Both the position numbers and the translations under genes were made by a program. From Frankiales bacterium (GTDB lineage: Bacteria; Actinomycetota; Actinomycetes; Mycobacteriales; SCTD01), in NCBI GenBank assembly GCA_025465135.1, contig JAODNA010000009.1:1-53705 (forward strand): 53,705 bases of DNA, in the 5' to 3' direction. Numbering within the stretch: position 1 is the first letter of the stretch; each line of letters begins with the position of its first letter. The notes under the pieces were generated by a model. It saw only the letters and a list, made by a program, of their open reading frames with translations, was not told where the DNA came from and did not search any database. Shown here one piece after another: positions 30,674 to 40,358 of this stretch.

Positions 30674-31017
30674 AGGGCTTCCGGGAGCCGGTCGACGTCG
30701 GTCTTGTCCAGGCACGAGTGGATGCCGAGGGTCTCGGCCTCGGCGACCGTCTGCGCGTCGAGGTAGGCGGAGAACAGGATGATCGATTGCTCCGGGTGCT
30801 GGGCCAGGATGTGCCGCGCGGTCTCCAGGCCGGTCATGCCCGGCATCCGGTTGTCGAGGACGATGACCTCGGGCCGGTCCTGCTCCACCGACGCGATCGC
30901 ATCGGCGCCGCTCGCGGCTTCTCCAGCGACGGCCAGACCATGGTTCGCCACCTCGATCGTCATGCGGACCAGGAAACGCATGTCACTGTCGTCGTCGACG
31001 ATGAGCGCGCGCAGCAT
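30649..31017 (-). CDS. Stand-alone receiver protein (response regulator without output domain), first of the operon
   Basis: 122 residues, a single receiver domain. Acidic pair in LIVDDDSDMR (8-10), phospho-acceptor Asp55 (VIVLDNRMPGMTG), switch Ser83 (IILFSAYLD) and Lys105 (SCLDKTDV) are intact. As in the last gene of the operon there is no output domain. The ATG at 31017 follows a purine-rich GAGAGAGAGG ribosome-binding site at 7 nt. It is the first gene of the signalling operon and is divergent from glgP across 127 bp, so a shared regulatory region with glgP is possible. Confidence 0.9.
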   Translation of the reverse strand: MLRALIVDDDSDMRFLVRMTIEVANHGLAVAGEAASGADAIASVEQDRPEVIVLDNRMPGMTGLETARHILAQHPEQSIILFSAYLDAQTVAEAETLGIHSCLDKTDVDRLPEALWQLAAGA

Positions 31018-31130
31018 GACACGGCCTCTCTCTCACAGGTCCCAATAGGCTCACGCTTTCCCTCGGATTCCGCCATGGCCCTTTCGGGTGGCTTGTCCTG
31101 GCCTGTGGCGACCCGGCGTCCGGCCGCGAC

Positions 31131-31136
31131 TAAGGT
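31131..31136 (+). promoter_or_regulatory. Putative -10 box of glgP (leaderless type)
   Basis: TAAGGT, 8 nt before the GTG at 31145, in the 127-bp divergent space between the signalling operon and glgP. There is no ribosome-binding site between box and start. Confidence 0.48.
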
Positions 31137-31144
31137 CCCCGGTC

Positions 31145-33694
31145 GTGAGAGCACTCCGCCGGTTCACCGTCCGCTTGGCCCTGCCCCAGGCGCTCGCGCC
31201 GCTGGGCGAGCTGGTCATGAACCTCCGGTGGTCGTGGCACCACCCCTCGCTCGACCTGTTCGCCTCGGTCGACCCCGAGACCTGGGCGGCGGTCAACCAG
31301 GACCCGGTCCGGCTCCTCGGCGAGGTGAGCCCCGAGAGGCTCGCCGAGCTCGCGGCCGACCCGGCCTTCCTCGCCCGGCTGCAGGCCGTCCACGACGACC
31401 TGCGTGACTACCTCACCCGCCCGAAGTGGTACCAGTCGCTCACGGACGCGCCCGCCTCCATCGCCTACTTCTCGCCGGAGTTCGGGATCACGGAGGTCCT
31501 GCCGCAGTACTCCGGCGGCTTGGGGATCCTGGCCGGCGACCACCTCAAGGCGGCCTCCGACCTCGGCGTACCGATCCTCGGTGTCGGCCTGCTCTACCGC
31601 TCGGGCTACTTCAAGCAGTCGCTCAACGCGGAGGGCTGGCAGCAGGAGCGCTACCCGCCGGTCGACCCCCACGGCCTGCCGCTGACGCTGCTCACCGATG
31701 CGGCCGGCGCCGCTCTCAAGATTACTGTCGGCTTCCCGCAGGGCCGCACGCTCTTCGCCCAGGTGTGGAAGGCGCAGGTCGGCCGGGTCCCCTTGCTCCT
31801 GCTCGACTCCGACGTCGAGGAGAACGCCCCCGCCGAGCGGGAGGTCACCGACCGGTTGTACGGCGGCGGCAGCGACCACCGCCTGCACCAGGAGATGCTG
31901 CTGGGCATCGGCGGGGTCCGCGCCATCCGGGCCTACACCGCGTTGACGGGCGATGCCGCGCCCGAGGTGTTCCACACCAACGAGGGTCACGCCGGCTTCC
32001 TCGGGCTCGAGCGCATCCGCGAGCTGACGGAGATCGGGCTCACCTACGACGAGGCGCGCGAGGCGGTGCGGGCGGGGACCGTCTTCACGACGCACACGCC
32101 GGTGCCGGCCGGCATCGACCGCTTCCCGCGCGAGCTGATCGCCAGCTACTTCGGCGGCGACAACGGTGTCGAGGGCGTGCCGGTCGATCGCATCCTCGAG
32201 CTGGGAGCCGAAGAGGACCCGACCGTCTTCAACATGGCCCACATGGGCTTGCGGATGGCCCAGCGCCGCAACGGCGTCGCGAAGCTGCACGGCGTCGTCA
32301 GCCGGGAGATGTTCCGCTCGCTGTGGCAGGGCTTCGATGCCTCCGAGGTGCCGATCTCGTCCGTGACCAACGGCGTGCACGCGCCCACCTGGGTCAGTCG
32401 TGAGGTCTTCGAGCTCGCCGAGCGCGAGATCGGCAACAGCCTCACGACAGAGGCACAGGGGTGGGAGGACATCGCGAAGGTCCCCGCCGCCGCGGTCTGG
32501 GAGACCCGGGGCGTCCTGCGCGCCCGGCTGGTCGACGAGATCCGCCGCCGGGTGCGCGAGTCCTGGATCCTGCGCGGCTCCACCTCCGCAGAGCTGGGGT
32601 GGACCGAGACCATCTTCGACCCCGACGTGCTGACCGTCGGCTTCGCGCGCCGGGTGCCGTCGTACAAGCGACTGACGCTCATGCTCCGCGACCCGGACCG
32701 CCTGCGTCAGCTGCTGCTCGACCCCGAGCGTCCGGTGCAGTTCGTCATCGCCGGCAAGGCCCACCCCGCAGACGACGGGGGCAAGGAGCTCGTGCAGCAG
32801 ATCGTGCGGTTCGCCGATGGTGAGGACGTCCGGCACCGGATCGCGTTCCTGCCGGACTACGACATCGGAATGGCGCGCTACCTGTACGGCGGCTGTGACG
32901 TCTGGCTGAACAACCCGCTGCGCCCGCTCGAGGCGTGTGGCACGTCAGGCATGAAGAGCGCGTTGAACGGCGGGCTGAACCTGTCGATCCGCGACGGCTG
33001 GTGGGACGAGATGTACGACGGCGAGAACGGCTGGGCCATCCCCACCGCCGACGGAGTCGACGACCCCGACCGCCGCGATGACCTGGAGGCCACGGCCTTC
33101 TACGAGCTCGTCGAGAAGCAGGTGCGCACGCGCTTCTACGACGTCGACGCCGATCGGGTCCCGCAGCGGTGGGTCGACATGGTGCGGCACACCTTGCAGT
33201 CGCTCGGTCCGAAGGTGCTCGCCTCACGGATGGTGCGCGACTACGTGCACGAGCTCTACACGCCTGCCGCACGGGCCTCCCGCGACCTCGCGGCCCAGTC
33301 GTTCTCGGCCGCACGACACGTCGCGCACTGGCGCAGCGAGGTGCAGTCCCGCTGGAGTGATGTGCGGGTCGTGCACGTCGAGGCTGGTGGCGTCGGCGAC
33401 GCGCCACAGGTCGGTGCGCGGCTCGAGGTGCGGGCACTGATCGACCTGGGCGGGCTGACCCCTGCGGATGTGACCGTCCAGGCGGCGTACGGCCGCGTCG
33501 ACGAGAGCGACCAGCTGCGCGCGCCCACCTATGTCCGGCTGACACCGGGCGAGCGGGGCGACGACGGGTTGCAGCGCTACGGGGGCGACGTTCCTCTCGA
33601 GCGCGCGGGCTCCTTCGGCTACACGGTGCGGGTGCTGCCGCACTCCGACAGCCTCCCCACCGACGCCGACCTTGGCCTGATGACCACCGCCTGA
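31145..33694 (+). CDS. glgP: Alpha-glucan (glycogen/maltodextrin) phosphorylase
   Basis: 849 residues, the length of the actinobacterial/archaeal type with an extra N-terminal domain. It releases glucose-1-phosphate from the non-reducing ends of alpha-1,4-glucan, using pyridoxal phosphate. The PLP lysine is Lys604 in ACGTSGMKSALNGGLNLSI; other family segments are SPEFGITEVLPQYSGGLGILAGDHLKAAS (residues ~110-140, substrate side), FHTNEGHAGFL, TTHTPVPAGIDRF, RVPSYKRL and DYDIGMARYLYGGCDVWLNNP. GTG 31145 (MRALRRFTVR) is chosen because it opens the conserved N-terminus and has a -10 box 8 nt upstream. It degrades the glucan that the neighbouring GlgE/GlgB operon makes. Confidence 0.95.
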   Translation: MRALRRFTVRLALPQALAPLGELVMNLRWSWHHPSLDLFASVDPETWAAVNQDPVRLLGEVSPERLAELAADPAFLARLQAVHDDLRDYLTRPKWYQSLTDAPASIAYFSPEFGITEVLPQYSGGLGILAGDHLKAASDLGVPILGVGLLYRSGYFKQSLNAEGWQQERYPPVDPHGLPLTLLTDAAGAALKITVGFPQGRTLFAQVWKAQVGRVPLLLLDSDVEENAPAEREVTDRLYGGGSDHRLHQEMLLGIGGVRAIRAYTALTGDAAPEVFHTNEGHAGFLGLERIRELTEIGLTYDEAREAVRAGTVFTTHTPVPAGIDRFPRELIASYFGGDNGVEGVPVDRILELGAEEDPTVFNMAHMGLRMAQRRNGVAKLHGVVSREMFRSLWQGFDASEVPISSVTNGVHAPTWVSREVFELAEREIGNSLTTEAQGWEDIAKVPAAAVWETRGVLRARLVDEIRRRVRESWILRGSTSAELGWTETIFDPDVLTVGFARRVPSYKRLTLMLRDPDRLRQLLLDPERPVQFVIAGKAHPADDGGKELVQQIVRFADGEDVRHRIAFLPDYDIGMARYLYGGCDVWLNNPLRPLEACGTSGMKSALNGGLNLSIRDGWWDEMYDGENGWAIPTADGVDDPDRRDDLEATAFYELVEKQVRTRFYDVDADRVPQRWVDMVRHTLQSLGPKVLASRMVRDYVHELYTPAARASRDLAAQSFSAARHVAHWRSEVQSRWSDVRVVHVEAGGVGDAPQVGARLEVRALIDLGGLTPADVTVQAAYGRVDESDQLRAPTYVRLTPGERGDDGLQRYGGDVPLERAGSFGYTVRVLPHSDSLPTDADLGLMTTA

Positions 33695-33709
33695 CCCGCC
33701 CCCGCCTGA

Positions 33710-33741
33710 CCCCCGCCCCCGCCCCCGCCCCCGCCCCCGCC
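33710..33741 (+). repeat. (CCCCCG)n simple repeat with G-quadruplex potential on the minus strand
   Basis: Five perfect copies of CCCCCG (33710-33739) plus CC, directly after the glgP stop and between it and the convergent gene ending at 33834. Read on the minus strand it is runs of five G separated by single C, the classic motif for a very stable quadruplex. The rest of the 139-bp gap shows nothing but a C-rich flank and two near-identical TTGATCA segments (33775 and 33830 regions). Confidence 0.85.
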
Positions 33742-33833
33742 TCGTCGCCCGCCCTCCGCGGCGCGCCCGCCTCTTGATCAGCGGCGGGTTGTCGCTCCTG
33801 GTCGGCGCACGGACAGCGAGAACCTTCCGTTGA

Positions 33834-34754
33834 TCACCGCAGCAGGGGTCCGCGGGGGACGATGACGAGGCCCGGCGGCTCCTGCCGTGCGGGTTCGCTG
33901 AGCAGCCGCGTCGCAGCCTCGCGTGCGTCGGCATGGATGCGGCGCACGCTGAGATGGACGAGCTCCAGCCCGCCCGCTCCGAAACGCTCGTGCCGGTCAT
34001 AGGTGTTCTCCACGTGCGCCGCCGTGCCGTGTCGCTCCTGGCTGTCGACCTCGCCACCGACGCCGCGGCCGACAAGCCAGACGTCGGGGCGCCCGAGGAG
34101 GTGGCCGTCGAGCCACAGCTCCGGGTTGACGTAGAAGGGGATGCCGCGTCCGACCAGGGCGTCGACGAGCTCGGCCTCCGGCGGGCTGGCGCAACCACGC
34201 GCGGCATCCTCGATCGCCCGCCGGGTGAGCGCCGACCCGTTTCGCCGTCCGCTGTCAAGCACGCGGCGTAACTCGTCCGCGGTCGACCACCGGCTGGACA
34301 CGGCACCGAGGACCACACCGCGGACCTCGCGCAGTGAGGGCAACGACCTTGCGCCGTCGACCACTGCCCGCTCAGCGGGAGCCATCCTGGCCTCGTGTCG
34401 GATCCACGTCTCGAGCTTCTCGAAGTCCGAGGCACGCGTGATGCGGACGAGATCGCCGCCGGCCCGGCGTACGGCCGGCGGCACCAGCACATGAATCGCG
34501 TCAACCGCCGGCACCCAGGGCAGCTCCAGCTCCCGGAGCACAAGGAGCCCCGTGACGATGAACCGCTGTCCTGCACACGCCCGCGCCGCGGCGACGAGCT
34601 CCGGGGCCGTCGGGGCGTCGACGTGCGTGAGGAAGATCCCGCGGGCAGCGCGGCGCCACGACCCGCGGGCGACCTGGCGCTCTGCCACGCCGTTGTGCAG
34701 CCGGAGAGACCGCAGGTCGCTGCTGGTGATCACGGCAGGTCGAGGTCCGGGCAC
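33834..34754 (-). CDS. AbiEi/DUF559-type protein: helix-turn-helix start plus endonuclease-like C-terminus
   Basis: 306 residues. The start (DLRSLRLHNGVAERQVARGSWRRAARGIFLT) has the layout of the AbiEi antitoxin N-terminal winged helix, and the middle (ITGLLVLRELELPWV, IHVLVPPAVRRAG) that of the AbiEi family. The C-terminal ~110 residues (PPEAELVDALVGRGIPFYVNPELWLDGHLLGRPDVWLVGRGVGGEVDS, named here as a region) resemble the DUF559/Vsr-like restriction fold, with the D...ExD pattern PDVWL...GEVDSQERH. Proteins of this two-part type are frequent in actinobacteria and usually stand alone. No cognate AbiEii toxin is nearby. The GTG start is not supported by a ribosome-binding site. Function unproven. 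Confidence 0.72.
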   Translation of the reverse strand: MPGPRPAVITSSDLRSLRLHNGVAERQVARGSWRRAARGIFLTHVDAPTAPELVAAARACAGQRFIVTGLLVLRELELPWVPAVDAIHVLVPPAVRRAGGDLVRITRASDFEKLETWIRHEARMAPAERAVVDGARSLPSLREVRGVVLGAVSSRWSTADELRRVLDSGRRNGSALTRRAIEDAARGCASPPEAELVDALVGRGIPFYVNPELWLDGHLLGRPDVWLVGRGVGGEVDSQERHGTAAHVENTYDRHERFGAGGLELVHLSVRRIHADAREAATRLLSEPARQEPPGLVIVPRGPLLR

Positions 34755-34875
34755 AGCTCAGCGAAGCTGCGGCAGCCGAGCCGCGGCGGTCGCGCGAGCG
34801 ATCTGTGGATGCACGCACGACGATGAGCCACCCCTGGCCGATGATCACTGCGGGGGAGGCAGCGCGGGAGGGCGG

Positions 34876-36983
<2,108 letters not shown>

Positions 36984-36987
<4 letters not shown>

Positions 36988-37904
36988 CGGTGCATCCTGC
37001 CGGGAGCCGGCGCCGGCTCGTCGGGACGCCGGGCGGCGGTCCGCCGCTCGGCAGGGATGAGGTCGGCGAGCGAGGCGCCTCGGGGGAGCACGACGGCCCG
37101 GCCGCGACGCTTGCGTTCGAGCATCGCGTGCACGACGAGCGCGTTGCGCATCAGCGTGGCGAAGTCCTCGGGCTCGGTGAGCAGCCAGCCGTGACGGCCC
37201 TCGATCACCTCTGCCGGCAGTGAGGTGACGACGTCGGCCAGGGCTCCCGGCGCGACGATGCGATCGCTGTCGGACCAGATGAAGAGCACCGGTGTGCCCT
37301 GCGCGACGAGCGCTTCGACCTGACCGGCCAGGGAAGCGGTGAGTGCCAGCCGCGCCGTCAGGAGCATCGTGGCCGGCCGCCGTACGGCGTTGGGCAGGTA
37401 GTCGCGCAGCAGCGAGGGCGCGGCGCGTACGAGCCCGGTGGTGCTGAGCTCCCCGACCGTGCCGACCGCCCATCGCAGCCAGGACGCATCCGTCAGCCCC
37501 CAGCGGCGCCCGGGGGCGCCGCCGACGGTGTTGACCAGGGTCAGCGACCTGACGCGCTCAGGACGGTCGGTCGCCAGCTGGATCGCGACCCCGCCGCCGA
37601 AGGAGTGCCCCGCGACGAAGACCGGGTGCTCGATGCCCATCACGTCCAGCAGCCGCGCCACCCGTGCGGCGTAGGCCCCCATGCTGACGTGGGTCCAACC
37701 CGTGCCGGCGCTGCCGCCGAACCCCGGCAGGCACGGCGCGATCACCTTCACCCCGGCGGCGGTCAGCCGGGTGATGCCCTGTGCGTAGGACCGCGGTGTC
37801 AGTCCCCATCCGTGCAGGAAGAGCAGCGGATCGCCCGTGCCGGCCTCCATCACGCGGACCGTCGCGCCGTCGACATCGACGTCGCGCCAGGTGGCTCGCG
37901 TCAC
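36984..37904 (-). CDS. Alpha/beta-hydrolase
   Basis: 306 residues. The fold and triad are clear: oxyanion segment FLHGWGLTPRSY, nucleophile Ser101 in VAGHSFGGGVAIQLA, Asp214 in IWSDSDRIVAPGAL and His238 in EGRHGWLLTEPE. The last ~50 residues (ERKRRGRAVVLPRGASLADLIPAERRTAARR...) are a basic, Pro-rich tail outside the fold. Substrate unknown. The GTG start at 37904 overlaps the stop of the acidic protein gene and the 3' end overlaps glgX, so all three are translated together; a link to glucan metabolism is suggested by position only. Confidence 0.88.
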
Positions 37905-38545
37905 GCCGGGTGCCCGGGCCCGATGCCGGCGTGCAGCTCGGCGTGCCGGTCCGCGAGCACCTCGTGCTCGAGCGGCAGGTCGACGCCGCCATGGCGAAGC
38001 ACGAGGTGCCCGAGCAGCTTCTCGACGTCGGCGAGCAGGTCCGACCAGTTCTCGACCAGGTCCGACGCGGCGACGAGCGCCTCGAGCCGGGTGCGCACCG
38101 GCAGCAGGAGGAGCTCCCGCTCGAGCAGGGACACCAGGGCCTCGGGGAGCACCGGCCGCGGGTTCCCGTCGTCGTCGCCGTCGAACAGCGGGTCGTCCGG
38201 CAGCAGGTCGTCGAGGTCGTCGTCGTCGTCCATGGCATCGAGGTCGAGCTCGGAGTCCTCCTCGGCGTACTGGGCCTCGATGTCGTCCAGCGACATCCCC
38301 GCCTCGACCGCCCAGCGGCGCTCCTCGTCGATGTCGAACACCTCGGGAAGGGAGGCGAAGAAGGAGTCCTGCCACCGGTCGACGAGCTCGAGCACGGCGT
38401 CACACCGCTCGAGGGCGTTGGCGACATCACCGTCGACCGGCCGCAGCAGGGCGTTCTGCAGCGCCTTGGCCGCCTCCGGCGGGAGATCCTCGAGCGGGTC
38501 GGCCGAGGAGACGGTGTGGACGACACCGCGCGAGTCACGGAACAC
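37901..38545 (-). CDS. Acidic protein of unknown function, first gene of the glgX operon
   Basis: 214 residues. Strongly acidic, with a central run DLDAMDDDDDLDDLLPDDPLFDGDDDG (around residues 100-126) between two helical segments; no signal peptide or membrane segment. The N-terminal part (LPPEAAKALQNALLRPVDGDVANALERCDAVLELVDRWQ) and the C-terminal part (LLERELLLLPVRTRLEALVAASDLVENWSDLL) look like amphipathic helices. I do not recognise the family. GTG 38545 has a -10-like TAGTGT 7 nt upstream, which argues for a leaderless start here. Its stop overlaps the hydrolase start (GTGA). Confidence 0.75.
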   Translation of the reverse strand: MFRDSRGVVHTVSSADPLEDLPPEAAKALQNALLRPVDGDVANALERCDAVLELVDRWQDSFFASLPEVFDIDEERRWAVEAGMSLDDIEAQYAEEDSELDLDAMDDDDDLDDLLPDDPLFDGDDDGNPRPVLPEALVSLLERELLLLPVRTRLEALVAASDLVENWSDLLADVEKLLGHLVLRHGGVDLPLEHEVLADRHAELHAGIGPGHPA

Positions 38546-38552
38546 GGTGCCG

Positions 38553-38562
38553 ACACTAGGGT
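38553..38562. promoter_or_regulatory. Overlapping divergent -10 boxes (acidic protein gene / enoyl-CoA hydratase gene)
   Basis: TAGTGT on the minus strand (38553-38558) lies 7 nt before the GTG of the acidic protein gene. TAGGGT on the plus strand (38557-38562) lies 37 nt before the hydratase start. They share the bases TA at 38557-38558, so the two promoters, if real, could not be open at the same time. Confidence 0.4.
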
Positions 38563-38599
38563 GCGCACAGGCAGAGCAATGTCGTCATCGGAGGATGCA

Positions 38600-39379
38600 G
38601 TGGGCGAGTTCGTGCGGCTCGAGGTCGAGGGCGCAGTCGGGACCATCCGTCTCGACAGGCCGAAGATGAACGCGCTCAACGCCCAGGTGCAGGAGGAGAT
38701 CCGGGCCTGTGCGGTGGAGGCCACGGCGCGCGCCGACGTCCGCGCCGTCGTGATCTACGGGGGCGAGCGCGTCTTCGCCGCGGGCGCCGACATCAAAGAG
38801 ATGAAGGACATGTCGTACGTCGACATGCTGGCCCGCGCGGGCAACCTGCAGGACTGCTTCCAGACCGTCGCCAGGATCCCCAAGCCGGTCATCGCGGCCA
38901 TCACGGGTTACGCGCTGGGGGGCGGGTGCGAGCTGTCGATGTGCGCCGACTTCCGGGTGGTCGCCGACAACGCGAAGCTCGGTCAGCCGGAGATCCTGCT
39001 CGGCGTCATCCCCGGCGCCGGTGGCACCCAGCGGCTGACCCGGCTGGTCGGGCCCGCCAAGGCGAAGGACATCTGCTTCAGCGGCCGCTTCGTCGAGGCG
39101 TCCGAGGCCCTGGCGATCGGGCTCGCCGACGTCGTCGTCCCGGCAGCCGACGTCTACGCGAAGGCGGTCGAGATGGCGTCGTCGTACGCCGGCGGCGCGG
39201 CCATCGCGATCCGCGCCGCGAAGAAGGCGATCGACGAGGGCCTGGAGATGGACCTCGACGCCGCTCTTCGGCTGGAGTCGACGCTGTTCGCCGGTCTGTT
39301 CGCGACCGAGGACCGGTCGATCGGCATGGAGTCCTTCGTCGAGAACGGGCCCGGGAAGGCCACGTTCGTCGGCCGCTGA
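38600..39379 (+). CDS. Enoyl-CoA hydratase/isomerase (crotonase family)
   Basis: 259 residues, the usual crotonase size. It hydrates trans-2-enoyl-CoA to 3-hydroxyacyl-CoA. Oxyanion segments are AGADIKEMKDM (~62-72) and GYALGGGCELSMCADF with catalytic Glu111; the second catalytic Glu131 is in LGQPEILLGVIPGAGGTQRL, so it is a true hydratase pair rather than a one-Glu isomerase. GTG 38600 is chosen because GGAGG lies 5 nt before it; an ATG at 38579 would add seven residues and has no ribosome-binding site. It lies 190 bp before etfBA, on the same strand, fitting fatty-acyl-CoA oxidation or the crotonyl-CoA branch feeding Ccr. Confidence 0.94.
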   Translation: MGEFVRLEVEGAVGTIRLDRPKMNALNAQVQEEIRACAVEATARADVRAVVIYGGERVFAAGADIKEMKDMSYVDMLARAGNLQDCFQTVARIPKPVIAAITGYALGGGCELSMCADFRVVADNAKLGQPEILLGVIPGAGGTQRLTRLVGPAKAKDICFSGRFVEASEALAIGLADVVVPAADVYAKAVEMASSYAGGAAIAIRAAKKAIDEGLEMDLDAALRLESTLFAGLFATEDRSIGMESFVENGPGKATFVGR

Positions 39380-39505
39380 CGTGACGTGCGGCACACGGGC
39401 TCGCCGCAGTTTGCCCGCGCGCTACCGGCGGGTAACAATGTGCCGCGTGGCCGGTGACGAGGGCGCAGGCAGCCCGCGTTAGCGTGATCGCCACCCTGAA
39501 GTCGA

Positions 39506-39523
39506 GCGCGCGTTGCCGCGCGC
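39506..39523 (+). promoter_or_regulatory. Hairpin in the 190-bp space before etfB
   Basis: GCGCGCG and CGCGCGC form a perfect 7-bp stem around a TTGC loop. The same space (39380-39569) also holds an 8-bp inverted pair GCGGCACA (39388-39395) / TGTGCCGC (39439-39446) and a possible promoter TTGCCC (39411-39416) / TAACAA (39433-39438) at 16-bp spacing. The hairpin lies in the predicted etfB leader. No gene is visible here. Confidence 0.35.
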
Positions 39524-39569
39524 GGTTCGACCGGACCTGCAGTCTGCCTACGGAGGTCGGCGCACGAGC

Positions 39570-40349
39570 ATGAACATCGTCGTACTGGTCAAGCAGGTCC
39601 CGGACACGTGGGCCGAGCGCAGGCTCAAGGCTGACGACAAGACCCTGGACCGTGCGTCCGTGGACGTCGTCATGAACGAGATCGACGAGTACGCCGTCGA
39701 GGAGGCCCTCAAGATGAAGGAGGCCTCCGGCGGGGAGGTCACCATCCTGACGATGGGCCCGGAGCGCGCGGTCGAGACGATCCGCAAGGCGCTGTCGATG
39801 GGCGCCGACAAGGCCGTCCACCTCGTCGACGACGCGCTCGCGGGCAGTGACGCGGTGCAGACGTCGTACGCGATCGCGAAGGTCCTGGAGACGTTGGAGT
39901 ACGACCTCGTCATCTGCGGCTCCGAGGCGACCGACTCGCGCATGTCCGTGATGGCCGCGCTGCTCGCCGAGCGCACGGGCAAGCCGCAGCTGTCCGGTGC
40001 CCGCAAGGTCACGGTCGAGGGCGGCTCGATCAAGATCGAGCGGCAGACCGACAACGGCTACGACGTCGTCGAGGCGCCGACGCCGGCGATCCTGTCGGTC
40101 GTCGAGAAGATCAACGAGCCGCGCTACCCGTCGTTCAAGGGGATCATGGCGGCGAAGAGCAAGCCGCTGACGACGCTGACGATCGCCGACGCCGGCATCG
40201 AGGCCGACAAGGTCGGCCTCGCCTCCGCGCCGTCGCAGGTCGTCGAGTTCGCGAACAAGCCGCCGCGTCAGGCGGGCCAGATCGTCAAGGACGAGGGTGA
40301 CGGTGGCGTCAAGGTCGCCGAGTTCCTCGCGTCGCAGAAGATCGTCTGA
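39570..40349 (+). CDS. etfB: Electron transfer flavoprotein, beta subunit
   Basis: 259 residues. The FAD/AMP-binding partner that accepts electrons from acyl-CoA dehydrogenases. It starts MNIVVLVKQVPDTWAERRL and carries MNEIDEYAVEEALKMKE, VTILTMGPERAVETIRKALSMGADKAVHL and CGSEATDSRMSVMAALLAERTGKPQLS (AMP-binding loop), then the docking region PRYPSFKGIMAAKSKP with the recognition-type loop. ATG 39570 is preceded by GGAGG at 13 nt, a long spacing. etfA follows after 9 bp, so both subunits are made together. The membrane Etf:quinone oxidoreductase is not in the window. Confidence 0.96.
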   Translation: MNIVVLVKQVPDTWAERRLKADDKTLDRASVDVVMNEIDEYAVEEALKMKEASGGEVTILTMGPERAVETIRKALSMGADKAVHLVDDALAGSDAVQTSYAIAKVLETLEYDLVICGSEATDSRMSVMAALLAERTGKPQLSGARKVTVEGGSIKIERQTDNGYDVVEAPTPAILSVVEKINEPRYPSFKGIMAAKSKPLTTLTIADAGIEADKVGLASAPSQVVEFANKPPRQAGQIVKDEGDGGVKVAEFLASQKIV

Positions 40350-40358
40350 GAGGCATCG

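Noticed and set aside
30673-30715. Longer N-terminus for the GAF-domain kinase from GTG 30715
   Set aside because: No ribosome-binding site and a 67-bp overlap with the receiver gene; GTG 30673 has GGAAG upstream. Not fully excluded.
33710-33741. Possible CRISPR or tandem-repeat locus
   Set aside because: Unit of 6 bp with no spacers; it is a simple sequence repeat.
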